A model generated the notes under the pieces. It was not told the DNA's origin and made no database searches. It was given only the letters and a program-made list of their open reading frames with translations. DNA of 64,000 nt from Maribacter orientalis (GTDB lineage: Bacteria; Bacteroidota; Bacteroidia; Flavobacteriales; Flavobacteriaceae). The stretch covers positions 310,001 through 374,000 of the forward strand of contig NZ_FNZN01000004.1 of NCBI RefSeq assembly GCF_900109345.1, given 5' to 3'. A program made the position numbers and the translations under genes. This document shows positions 33,056 through 42,156 of the stretch, piece after piece (the stretch's first letter is position 1; each line of letters begins with the position of its first letter).

Positions 33056-35523
33056 TGAACAGAGAGGAACTCTACGATATCGCTAAAAATTGGTTCCAAG
33101 AACAAAATTGGAAACCTTTTAAATTCCAAAAAGACACTTGGAAAGCTTTTCTACAGGGTAAAAATGGACTTTTAAATGCCCCAACAGGCAGTGGAAAAAC
33201 CTACGCGCTCTGGTTTCCCATTGTTCTAAACTATATTAAAAACAATCCGGATTACAAAACCAAACACAAAAAGGGTTTAAAAGCTATTTGGATTACTCCG
33301 CTACGTGCACTATCACAAGAAATAAAACAGTCGGCAGAACGTATTACGCTGGATCTAAGCACACAAATGACCGTTGGTATTCGATCAGGAGATACTTCTA
33401 CCAAAGAGCGGGCACAACAAAAAAAGCAAATGCCCGATTTGTTGATAACCACACCAGAAAGTTTGCAGCTATTACTGGCAACTACAGGTTATGATAAAAT
33501 TTTTAAAGATTGCACCGCTATTGTTGTTGATGAGTGGCATGAAATTTTAGGGACGAAACGAGGTGTACAAATGGAGCTTGCTCTATCCCGATTAAAAAAT
33601 GTTTCTCCACATTTAAGAATATGGGGGATATCTGCAACCATAGGTAATTTAGAACAAGCACGAGATGTTTTATTAGGAATTGAATCACATGCTTTGGACA
33701 ACTCTGTTCTTATAAAAGCCAATCTCAACAAAAAGATTACCGTAAAAAGTATCATCCCAAAAAAAATGGAAACCTTTCCATGGCGCGGTCATTTGGGGCT
33801 TCATTTGCTAGAAGATGTTATCCCCATAATCAATTCTAGTAAAACCACTTTACTGTTCACTAATACGCGTAGCCAATGTGAAATTTGGTTTCAGAAAATA
33901 TTGGAGAAACACCCTGAATATGCCGGTGAAATAGCAATGCACCATGGTAGCATAAATAAAGAAACCAGGGTTTGGGTAGAAAATGCTATTAGAAATGAAA
34001 GTTTAAAAGCAGTAGTGTGCACCTCAAGTTTAGATTTGGGGGTAGATTTTGCACCGGTGGAAACCGTTATTCAAATTGGTGGGCCTAAAGGGGTTGCCCG
34101 TTTTTTACAACGTGCAGGTCGTAGTGGTCACAGTCCGGGTAAAGAAAGTGTTATCTATTTTTTACCTACACACGCCATAGAACTTATAGAAGCATCTGCA
34201 TTACAAAAAGCGGTAAAACAGAATACGGTTGAAGATCGCATGCCCTACCTCAACAGTTATGATGTGCTTTTACAATATTTGACCACTTTGGCAATTTCAG
34301 ACGGATTCTACCCAAAGGAACTCTATAATGAGGTTAAGCAGACCTTTTGCTACCAAACCCTTACTGAAGAAAAATGGCAATGGCTTTTGAACTTTTTGGT
34401 GATGGGGAGCCAAAGTCTTCAAAGCTATGATGAGTACAAAAAAGTAGACATTGAAGAAGATGGTAAATTCAAAGTGAATAATCGTGGTGTTGCCATGAGA
34501 CATCGTTTCCAGATCGGTACCATTGTAGGCGATGTTAATTTGGCCGTGAAATATCAAAAAGGAGGATATATCGGTTCTATTGAAGAATTCTTCATATCAA
34601 AACTAAACAAAGGAGATGTGTTTACTTTTGCAGGAAGAAATCTAGAGTTTATCCGAATTAAGGAAATGACCGTACAAGTAAGGAACTCCAATAAAAAAAC
34701 CAATAAAATCTCTAGTTGGATGGGGAGTCGCTTAACCCTATCAGCACAAATGTCCGAATTACTAAGAAATGAGTTGTATAGCTCTAGTGAACCTCTAAAA
34801 AACCAATCCATAGAAATACGTGCATTGGCGCCACTTTTTAAGCGCCAACGAAGAGATAGTATAGTACCGAAGCCATCAGAATTTTTAATTGAAACTTTTA
34901 AGACCCGTGATGGTTACCATCACCTTTTTTATCCTTTTGAAGGTCGTTTTGTACATGAGGCTATGGGCAGTTTATTAGGCTATCGCATTAGCTTGCTTTC
35001 CCCAATAACCTTTTCATTGGCCTTCAATGATTACGGATTCGAACTCTTATCGGACCAACAGATAGATATTCAGCAAGTTCTGGATAATGATCTGTTTACG
35101 GTAGATTTTATGTTGGATGATTTACAGAAAAGTCTCAATGCCACAGAAATGGCACGCCGTAGGTTTAGGGATGTTGCCATTATCAGCGGAATGGTGTTTA
35201 CCGGCTACCCAAAGAAAGGCATTAAAATGAAGCATTTACAAAGCAGCTCTCAATTACTGTTCGATGTATTTAGAGATTATGAACCAGATAATTTATTGTT
35301 TCAACAAGCCTTTACCGAAACTTTTGAACATCAATTGGAAGAAGGTCGTTTACGACTTTCATTAGAACGTATTGCCTCCCAAGATATCGTTTGGAAAGAA
35401 TGCGCAAAACCAACCCCATTTTCCTTTCCACTGATAACGGACCGAATGAGTCGCGAAAAATTATCCAGTGAAAAATTGGCTGACCGTATTAAAAAGATGG
35501 CAGCACTATTGATGAAGAAATAG
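33055..35523 (+). CDS. Ligase-associated DExH-box helicase (Lhr-type)
   Basis: An 822-aa superfamily 2 helicase. Walker A is NAPTGSGKTY (41-50); motif Ia TPLRALSQE; Walker B VVDEWHE (158-163) with DEWH rather than DEAD; motif III GISATIG; motif V/VI LDLGVDF and QRAGRSGH. After the two RecA domains come the Lhr-core winged helix and a C-terminal domain (FEGRFVHEAMGSLLGYRI) typical of the ligase-associated subfamily. Lhr-core helicases unwind RNA:DNA hybrids and DNA 3'-5'. It overlaps the ligase by one base (TAATG) and precedes PdeM by 14 bp. Confidence 0.93.
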   Translation: MNREELYDIAKNWFQEQNWKPFKFQKDTWKAFLQGKNGLLNAPTGSGKTYALWFPIVLNYIKNNPDYKTKHKKGLKAIWITPLRALSQEIKQSAERITLDLSTQMTVGIRSGDTSTKERAQQKKQMPDLLITTPESLQLLLATTGYDKIFKDCTAIVVDEWHEILGTKRGVQMELALSRLKNVSPHLRIWGISATIGNLEQARDVLLGIESHALDNSVLIKANLNKKITVKSIIPKKMETFPWRGHLGLHLLEDVIPIINSSKTTLLFTNTRSQCEIWFQKILEKHPEYAGEIAMHHGSINKETRVWVENAIRNESLKAVVCTSSLDLGVDFAPVETVIQIGGPKGVARFLQRAGRSGHSPGKESVIYFLPTHAIELIEASALQKAVKQNTVEDRMPYLNSYDVLLQYLTTLAISDGFYPKELYNEVKQTFCYQTLTEEKWQWLLNFLVMGSQSLQSYDEYKKVDIEEDGKFKVNNRGVAMRHRFQIGTIVGDVNLAVKYQKGGYIGSIEEFFISKLNKGDVFTFAGRNLEFIRIKEMTVQVRNSNKKTNKISSWMGSRLTLSAQMSELLRNELYSSSEPLKNQSIEIRALAPLFKRQRRDSIVPKPSEFLIETFKTRDGYHHLFYPFEGRFVHEAMGSLLGYRISLLSPITFSLAFNDYGFELLSDQQIDIQQVLDNDLFTVDFMLDDLQKSLNATEMARRRFRDVAIISGMVFTGYPKKGIKMKHLQSSSQLLFDVFRDYEPDNLLFQQAFTETFEHQLEEGRLRLSLERIASQDIVWKECAKPTPFSFPLITDRMSREKLSSEKLADRIKKMAALLMKK

Positions 35524-35537
35524 GTAATTTTGCATTC

Positions 35538-36218
35538 ATGACCCATTTGATTTCCCTTCAAGAACAATATTTTGAAATGCACTTCTCTGGCGCATTGTTT
35601 TGGAAAGAGCAATCAATGCTGCTAATCAGTGATGTTCATTTGGGCAAAGTTTCCCATTTTAGAAAATATGGTGCTGCCGTACCACAACTAGCGGTACAAC
35701 AGAATTTTGATTCACTTACTTTGGTGGTTGAACATTTTAAACCAAAAACTGTTCTTTTTTTAGGGGACCTATTCCATTCTGCCCTAAATATAGAATGGAC
35801 CTTGTTTGAAGACTGGGTACAATCAACCAATGCAGAAATTGTTTTGGTAAGCGGTAACCATGATATTATTTCTCCATTGAAATATGAGACTATCCACATA
35901 AAGGTGATTTCTGAGTTAGTTTTAGATTCCTTTTTATTGACCCATCACCCAGAAGAACGTGACGGATTTTTTAATTTTTCTGGTCATATTCATCCCGCAA
36001 TAAGATTAAGCGGGTTAGGACGACAATCGGTAAGATTACCCTGTTTTTATAAAACGGAATCTCAAATGATTCTTCCCGCGTTTGGAGAATTTACTGGTAA
36101 TTATACTCTAGAACCTTGTGATGGGTGTGAAGTATTTGCTCTTTTAGGTGATGCAGTGCTACCCGTACCGATAAAAGAGGTGAAAAAGAAACGCTCTTTT
36201 CGAAAAAAGCCCATTTAA
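35538..36218 (+). CDS. pdeM: Ligase-associated DNA damage response endonuclease PdeM
   Basis: A 226-aa calcineurin-like metallophosphoesterase. Metal motifs are ISDVHLGK (Asp32, His34), FLGDLFHS (75-81), VSGNHD (105-109), LTHHPEE and FSGHIHP. This is the fourth component of the conserved exonuclease-ligase-helicase-PdeM operon. The C-terminus is Lys-rich (KEVKKKRSFRKKP), perhaps aiding DNA binding. It is expected to cut DNA; substrate specificity is not fixed by the sequence. The start at the ATG 35538 follows the helicase stop by 14 bp. Confidence 0.9.
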   Translation: MTHLISLQEQYFEMHFSGALFWKEQSMLLISDVHLGKVSHFRKYGAAVPQLAVQQNFDSLTLVVEHFKPKTVLFLGDLFHSALNIEWTLFEDWVQSTNAEIVLVSGNHDIISPLKYETIHIKVISELVLDSFLLTHHPEERDGFFNFSGHIHPAIRLSGLGRQSVRLPCFYKTESQMILPAFGEFTGNYTLEPCDGCEVFALLGDAVLPVPIKEVKKKRSFRKKPI

Positions 36219-36267
36219 TTTTACAAAAAGTTCTTTTCTTTAATTTATCATACTAGCTTTAAGCATT

Positions 36268-37059
36268 ATGAAGAAAAAGCTATCCATTCTAAACCTAATG
36301 TCGGTTATTTTTGTCATTGCCGTAAATTATATTTCTCAGATAATGGAGTTTAATGGCACCACTATTGGTGAAATTAGCTCAAGGTATGTAAACCTGTTTA
36401 CGCCCGCTAGCTATGCCTTTGCCATTTGGGGAATCATATTTTTAGCATTATTGGCTTATGGTATATTTCAAGTTCGCAGAGCCTTTTTTAGTGAAAAAGA
36501 AAGCATATTCATAGAACAGACAGGCTACTGGTTCGTTTTGGCCAATATTTTAAATTGTTGTTGGGTATTTGCCTTTGTTTATAACTATACTGGGCTTTCG
36601 GTACTTATCATGTTCGGTATTCTAATTTCACTTATTAAGATTATTCTAAACACTAATATGGAACGTTGGGACGCTCCCATTTCTACGATAGCATTCGTTT
36701 GGTGGCCCATTTGTATCTATAGCGGATGGATTTCTGTCGCTACCATTGCAAATATTTCAGCATACTTAAGTAAACTTAATTGGAATGGTGGTATACTTTC
36801 TGAACAAGCTTGGACAATTAGTATGATAGTAGTGGCAATAATTCTCAATTTATTGATGATTTGGAAAAGGAATATGCGTGAATTTGCATTAGTTGGCATA
36901 TGGGCTTTGTTCGCCATATATAGTAGACATGAAGGCTCCTATAATTCTATTGCGTACACTGCTTTAATTGGGTGTATTATTCTTCTCATAACAATAAGCA
37001 TACACGGCTTTAAAAACAGAAATACTAATCCTTTTAAAAAATTGCAAGAACGTTTATAA
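36268..37059 (+). CDS. TspO/MBR-like tryptophan-rich membrane protein, long form
   Basis: A 263-aa protein with about seven hydrophobic segments. The stretch NLFTPASYAFAIWGIIFLALLAYGIFQ resembles the TspO/MBR signature (TPAGYAFSIWG), and VWWPICIYSGWISVATIAN matches the second conserved part. Classical TspO proteins have ~160 aa and five helices, so this is a longer relative with two extra helices. TspO binds porphyrins and cholesterol-like ligands; the ligand here is unknown. It lies 49 bp after pdeM, possibly without promoter of its own, and 141 bp before mfd. The annotation is moderate. Confidence 0.7.
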   Translation: MKKKLSILNLMSVIFVIAVNYISQIMEFNGTTIGEISSRYVNLFTPASYAFAIWGIIFLALLAYGIFQVRRAFFSEKESIFIEQTGYWFVLANILNCCWVFAFVYNYTGLSVLIMFGILISLIKIILNTNMERWDAPISTIAFVWWPICIYSGWISVATIANISAYLSKLNWNGGILSEQAWTISMIVVAIILNLLMIWKRNMREFALVGIWALFAIYSRHEGSYNSIAYTALIGCIILLITISIHGFKNRNTNPFKKLQERL

Positions 37060-37176
37060 GGGCTTATCCAAACAATGATTTGAATTTATTATCGTTTCCC
37101 TATTATTTAAAATAATATGTCCCAACTTCAAACTGGTAATCTAAAAATTGCACTCTGATCGTTTCTTAGGTATTCT

Positions 37177-37184
37177 TATATTTG
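37177..37184 (+). promoter_or_regulatory. -7 promoter box of mfd
   Basis: TATATTTG is an exact TAnnTTTG match, 13-16 bp before the TTG start codons of mfd, implying a leader of only a few bases. A TTG at 37148-37150 is 26 bp upstream, longer than usual for a -33 box. Confidence 0.5.
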
Positions 37185-37200
37185 CACAAATTTTAAATTG

Positions 37201-40200
37201 TTGAGTCATTCTTCTATCCAACAACAGTACGGTCAGTCTCCCCAAATAGGGAAACTGCAGAAATCTATTGCCGATTCTGAAAATTCGGGATCAAAAAACA
37301 TTCAATTAAAAGGGCTTGTAGGTTCATCTCTCTCCTTTGTTTTAGCAAATGTTTTTAAAGATTCAGAGCGTCCTTTTCTAGCCATATTCAATGACAAGGA
37401 AGAAGCCGCCTATTACTTAAATGATTTAGAGCGCCTTATTGGCGAAGATAATGTTCTTTTTTACCCAGGTAGTTATAGGAGACCCTATCAAATTGAAGAA
37501 ACCGATAATGCCAATGTTCTTTTACGTGCCGAGGTATTAAATAGAATAAATTCTAGAAAAAAACCGGCGGTAATTGTTACGTATCCCGATGCGCTTTTTG
37601 AAAAAGTGGTAACGCGTAAAGAACTTGATAAGAACACCTTAAAAATGAAATTAGGAGATACGCTCTCCTTAGATTTTTTAAATGAAATCTTATTCGAATA
37701 TAAATTTAAGCGGGTCGATTTTGTAACCGAACCCGGCGAATTTTCGGTACGGGGCGGTATTGTTGACGTGTATTCGTTTTCTCACGATGAACCATATCGT
37801 ATTGAGTTTTTTGGCGATGAAATAGATAGTATTAGAACCTTTGACGTAGAAACACAACTTTCTAAAGAAAAAGTAAAGTCAATAACTATTGTGCCAAATA
37901 TGGCCAATAAATTTTTAACGGAGAAAAGACAGAGTTTTTTAACCTATGTCGCATCAAAAACATTGGTTTTTGCAAAAAACACAGACTTGCTATATGACCG
38001 TTTAGATGATTTCTTTGAAAAGGCAAAAGAAGCTTTCACCAAACTCTCGAAAGATATTAAACATGCCGAGCCAGAAGAATTGTTTATGGGTGGTACAGAG
38101 TTTAGGAAGCATCTTTCAGATTTCGCTCTTTTAACCCAAGATGCTAAACGTAACTCAGAATCTCTTATAGAATTTCATACCAAACCTCAGCCTTCATTCA
38201 ATAAGAAATTCGACTTGCTTATCGAAAATCTTAATGGGTACCGTGAGCAAGGGTATACGAATTATATTTTCTGTGCTAGCGAACAACAGGCAAAACGTTT
38301 TCATGATATTTTTGAAGAGGTAAACGAGCACGTTCACTATCAAATAATTGTTTTTCCATTGTTTCAAGGTTTTGTCGATGACGACCAAAAATTAGTTTGT
38401 TATACCGACCATCAAATTTTTGAACGTTATCATAAGTTTCATGTAAAAAACGGCTATGCAAAAAAGCAAGCGATTACATTAAAGGAACTGAACAAACTTG
38501 AAATAGGTGATTATGTAACTCACATTGACCATGGTATTGGTAAGTTCGGTGGACTTCAAAAAATAGATGTTGAAGGTAAAAAACAAGAAGCCATAAAATT
38601 GATGTATGGCGAGCGCGATATTTTATACGTAAGTATACACTCATTGCACAAAATTTCAAAGTTTAACGGTAAGGACGGAACACCTCCAAAAATCTACAAA
38701 TTAGGTTCTGGTGCCTGGAAAAAAATAAAGGATAAAACCAAGAGCCGAGTCAAGAAAATTGCCTTTAATCTTATAAAGGTTTATGCAAAACGAAGACTGG
38801 AAAAAGGATTTCAATACAATCCGGATAGTTATTTACAGAATGAACTAGAAGCGTCTTTTATTTACGAAGATACTCCAGACCAAAGTACGGCTACCGAAGA
38901 TGTAAAAAGAGATATGGAAAGTGAGCGACCTATGGATCGCTTAATATGTGGAGATGTAGGGTTTGGAAAAACCGAAGTTGCCATTCGAGCCGCGTTTAAA
39001 GCAGTTGATAATGGTAAACAAGTAGCCATTTTAGTACCGACCACAATTTTGGCATTTCAACACCACCGTACTTTTACGGAACGTTTAAAAGACATGCCGG
39101 TAACGGTAGATTACTTGAACAGATTTCGGACGGCTAAAGAGAAAAAAGATACTATAGAACGACTAGCTGCAGGCAAGGTCGATATCATTATTGGTACACA
39201 TCAGTTGGTGAACAAGAATGTACAGTTCAAAGACCTTGGTCTTTTAATTGTAGATGAAGAACAAAAGTTTGGTGTTGCCGTGAAGGATAAATTAAAATCT
39301 ATTAAAGAGAATGTTGATGTGCTCACGTTGACCGCTACACCTATACCGCGTACCCTTCAATTTAGTCTTATGGCTGCTCGCGACCTTTCTACGATCACAA
39401 CAGCTCCACCGAATAGATATCCTATTGAAAGTCAAGTTGTGCGGTTCAATGAAGAAATAATTCGAGATGCAATTAGTTATGAAATTGAAAGAGGCGGGCA
39501 AATTTTCTTTATCCATAATCGCATTGAAAATATCAAGGAAGTAGCTGGTATGATCCAGCGTTTGGTACCCGATGCAAAAGTAGCTGTTGGTCACGGGCAA
39601 ATGGAAGGAAAGAAATTAGAAGCCCTTATGCTAGGTTTTATGAATAGCGAATTCGATGTTCTAGTTTCTACGACCATTGTAGAAAGTGGTTTAGACGTTA
39701 CCAATGCCAATACCATATTCATCAACAATGCCAATAATTTTGGTTTAAGCGATCTACATCAAATGAGAGGTCGTGTTGGCCGTGGCAATAAAAAAGCATT
39801 TTGTTATTTCATAACTCCGCCTTACGAAGTAATGACAAACGATGCCCGTAAACGAATTGAAGCTCTAGAGCAATTTACCGAATTAGGAAGTGGTTTCAAT
39901 ATTGCTATGAAAGATTTGGAAATAAGGGGTGCAGGAGATTTATTAGGAGGTGAACAAAGTGGTTTTATTAACGAAATAGGTTTTGAAACCTATCAAAAAA
40001 TATTAGCAGAAGCTATTGACGAGCTAAAAGAAAATGAGTTTAAAGACTTGTATGACGAGGTTGAAGGTCCACATGAGAAAATTTTTGTTAAGGAAACGCA
40101 AATCGATTCAGATTTTGAATTACTCTTCCCAGACGATTATATTAACAATATAACTGAAAGACTTACCTTATACACTGATTTAAATCAAGTTAAGAATGAA

Positions 40201-40569
40201 ATTGCTCTTCAAAAATTCGAAGCACAATTAGTAGATCGTTTTGGTGAATTACCAGATCAAGCAGCAGACTTATTAAATTCTGTTCGTATTAAGTGGATCG
40301 CAAATAGCATTGGCTTGGAGAAAATAGTCATGAAACAAGGCAAAATGATTGGTTATTTCATTAGTGACCAACAGTCAGCATTTTATCAGACACCTAACTT
40401 TACAAGAGTTTTACAATATGTTCAATCGCACGCACAGCAGTGTAAAATAAAAGAGAAACAGACCCGAAACGGATTACGTTTATTATTAGTTTTTGAAAAC
40501 ATACGATCCGTAGATAGAGCATACTTGGCTTTGAAGCCATTCGAAATAAAAGAAAAACAAATTGTTTAA
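37201..40569 (+). CDS. mfd: Transcription-repair coupling factor
   Basis: Mfd removes RNA polymerase stalled at DNA lesions and recruits UvrA. The ~1122-aa protein has the UvrB-like N-terminal domains (IFNDKEEAAYYLNDLE, FYPGSYRRPYQIEE, SVRGGIVDVYSF), the RNAP-interacting domain (LNKLEIGDYVTHIDHGIGKFGGL), the SF2 motor with GDVGFGKTE (Walker A, about residue 584) and DEEQ (about 686), TLTATPIPRTLQFS and GRVGRGN, and the C-terminal D7 domain. The start is TTG; two consecutive TTG codons (37198, 37201) fit, and no ATG exists before conserved sequence. It is followed one base later by a TerB-like gene. Confidence 0.95.
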   Translation: MSHSSIQQQYGQSPQIGKLQKSIADSENSGSKNIQLKGLVGSSLSFVLANVFKDSERPFLAIFNDKEEAAYYLNDLERLIGEDNVLFYPGSYRRPYQIEETDNANVLLRAEVLNRINSRKKPAVIVTYPDALFEKVVTRKELDKNTLKMKLGDTLSLDFLNEILFEYKFKRVDFVTEPGEFSVRGGIVDVYSFSHDEPYRIEFFGDEIDSIRTFDVETQLSKEKVKSITIVPNMANKFLTEKRQSFLTYVASKTLVFAKNTDLLYDRLDDFFEKAKEAFTKLSKDIKHAEPEELFMGGTEFRKHLSDFALLTQDAKRNSESLIEFHTKPQPSFNKKFDLLIENLNGYREQGYTNYIFCASEQQAKRFHDIFEEVNEHVHYQIIVFPLFQGFVDDDQKLVCYTDHQIFERYHKFHVKNGYAKKQAITLKELNKLEIGDYVTHIDHGIGKFGGLQKIDVEGKKQEAIKLMYGERDILYVSIHSLHKISKFNGKDGTPPKIYKLGSGAWKKIKDKTKSRVKKIAFNLIKVYAKRRLEKGFQYNPDSYLQNELEASFIYEDTPDQSTATEDVKRDMESERPMDRLICGDVGFGKTEVAIRAAFKAVDNGKQVAILVPTTILAFQHHRTFTERLKDMPVTVDYLNRFRTAKEKKDTIERLAAGKVDIIIGTHQLVNKNVQFKDLGLLIVDEEQKFGVAVKDKLKSIKENVDVLTLTATPIPRTLQFSLMAARDLSTITTAPPNRYPIESQVVRFNEEIIRDAISYEIERGGQIFFIHNRIENIKEVAGMIQRLVPDAKVAVGHGQMEGKKLEALMLGFMNSEFDVLVSTTIVESGLDVTNANTIFINNANNFGLSDLHQMRGRVGRGNKKAFCYFITPPYEVMTNDARKRIEALEQFTELGSGFNIAMKDLEIRGAGDLLGGEQSGFINEIGFETYQKILAEAIDELKENEFKDLYDEVEGPHEKIFVKETQIDSDFELLFPDDYINNITERLTLYTDLNQVKNEIALQKFEAQLVDRFGELPDQAADLLNSVRIKWIANSIGLEKIVMKQGKMIGYFISDQQSAFYQTPNFTRVLQYVQSHAQQCKIKEKQTRNGLRLLLVFENIRSVDRAYLALKPFEIKEKQIV

Positions 40570-40570
40570 A

Positions 40571-40888
40571 ATGAAATTTGATATATCTGAAAAATTGGCA
40601 ATGGTTAATGTAATAGATTCTGTAATCGTGGCAGATGGTGAAGTTCATAAGGGCGAAATCGATGCATTGAGCAAATTGATGGAAATCATTGATTTTGACA
40701 GTAATTTTTTAATTCAAGCCCGAACGATTGATACCGAGCAAAGCATCGTGATTCTTAATGGAATGCCACAAGAAAAGAAAGATAGACTTGTGAAAATATT
40801 AGAAGATGTAGCTCTATCGGATGGTTTCTTTCATGAAAAGGAAAACGATGTTATAAATCATATTCATAAATCTATCGGTAATGTCTAG
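40571..40888 (+). CDS. TerB-like small protein (copy A)
   Basis: A 105-aa acidic helical protein from the ATG at 40571, one base after the mfd stop. It shows the local family pattern: VIVADGEVHKGEIDALSKLMEIIDFD, then KDRLVKILEDVALSDGFFHEKE. The paired Asp-rich units (ADGEVH..E and SDGFFHEKE) resemble TerB metal-binding sites. Two clear paralogues lie at 43534 and 43868. Position suggests co-transcription with mfd. The function is unknown. The 192 bp after it, before the DlgD-type gene, hold nothing recognised. Confidence 0.8.
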   Translation: MKFDISEKLAMVNVIDSVIVADGEVHKGEIDALSKLMEIIDFDSNFLIQARTIDTEQSIVILNGMPQEKKDRLVKILEDVALSDGFFHEKENDVINHIHKSIGNV

Positions 40889-41080
40889 AGACTAACGAAT
40901 TAGGGGAATTGTCTTTTAAAAATCTATACTCATATATAAATTTTCCCTATTTCGAATATAATATTAATTTCAATCTGAATAAGAAATAGAATCCCTCCAA
41001 TTATAATAATTCATAATTTCAAAAAAAGTTCTCAACTATCGTATCTTGACGAAAGAAACTAATTTTAAATAATACGTACG

Positions 41081-42094
41081 TTGAGGGAAGTAAAAATTTC
41101 ATCTCATGAAATGAGACGGGTTTTAGAATCTGCATTCCAGAAATATTCTTTCTCAAAAGAACAGGCCAAAATATTGGCGAATATACATACCGAAAGTACA
41201 TTAGACGGTATTAATTCTCATGGTATTAACAGAGTGCCTATATTTTTAGATTACGTTAATAAAGGTCTGGTAAAAGTAGATTCCATCCCAACACTAATAG
41301 CATCAATGGGAAGTATTGAAAGATGGGAAGGTAACCTTGGCTCAGGTATATTAAATGCCATCACCTGTACTGACAGAGCGATTTTATTAGCAAAAGAACA
41401 TGGCATGGGTATGGTAGCACTACGCAATACCAACCATTGGATGCGTGGCGGAACTTATGGATGGCGAGCATCTGAACAGGGCTGTATTTCAATTATGTTT
41501 ACCAATACCACACCCAATATGCCAGCTTGGGGAGGTAAAGAAAATAGAATAGGAAATAATCCTTTGGTCATTTCGATTCCTAGAAAAGAAGGTCACGTAG
41601 TCTTAGACATGGCACTCTCGCAATTTTCATTTGGCAAAATGGAAAACCTGGATTTAAAAGAGGAACAATTACCATTTCATGGTGGCTGGGACACTAAAAA
41701 TCAACTAAGCAAAAACCCTAAAGACATTATAGCTTCTGGGCGTGCATTACCTATTGGGTATTGGAAAGGTTCTGCACTGTCTATGGTTTTAGATATGTTG
41801 GCCACCTTGTTATCCGCAGGAAATTCTACCTATAAAATTGGTCAAAAAAGTTCTGAAACTGCTATTTCACAAGTGTTTTTATGTGTAGACCCAAGAGTTT
41901 TCTCAGATAGCGAATTACAGGAAAAACTAGTGAATGAAATTATACAATATACTCATGATGTTCATCCTATGAAAAATGGAGGTGCCACATTTTATCCTGG
42001 TGAACGTACCTTAGCCACTAGAGCAAAAAACAATAAAGAAGGTATGCAAATTAGTGCTAAAATTTGGGAGCAAGTTCTCTCATTAGCAAAGTAA
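41081..42094 (+). CDS. dlgD: YiaK/DlgD-type 2,3-diketo-L-gulonate reductase (malate/L-lactate dehydrogenase family)
   Basis: A 337-aa NAD-dependent reductase of the malate/L-sulfolactate dehydrogenase family. It parallels E. coli YiaK, as I recall it, over most of its length: INSHGINRVP with catalytic His47, ALRNTNHWMRGGTYGWRA, WGGKENRIGNNPLVISIP and LPIGYWKGSALSMVLDMLATLLS. The start is TTG at 41081 (MREVKISSHEMRRVLE); a later in-frame ATG at 41111 would clip the first helix. No transporter or other 2,3-diketogulonate pathway genes adjoin, so the natural substrate may differ. It is probably in an operon with the serine hydrolase 62 bp downstream. Confidence 0.88.
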   Translation: MREVKISSHEMRRVLESAFQKYSFSKEQAKILANIHTESTLDGINSHGINRVPIFLDYVNKGLVKVDSIPTLIASMGSIERWEGNLGSGILNAITCTDRAILLAKEHGMGMVALRNTNHWMRGGTYGWRASEQGCISIMFTNTTPNMPAWGGKENRIGNNPLVISIPRKEGHVVLDMALSQFSFGKMENLDLKEEQLPFHGGWDTKNQLSKNPKDIIASGRALPIGYWKGSALSMVLDMLATLLSAGNSTYKIGQKSSETAISQVFLCVDPRVFSDSELQEKLVNEIIQYTHDVHPMKNGGATFYPGERTLATRAKNNKEGMQISAKIWEQVLSLAK

Positions 42095-42156
42095 TCAAAT
42101 TGCAATCACCATATAATTTTTAGTACTTTTAGAAAACACTCAGTCAACAATCTAAT

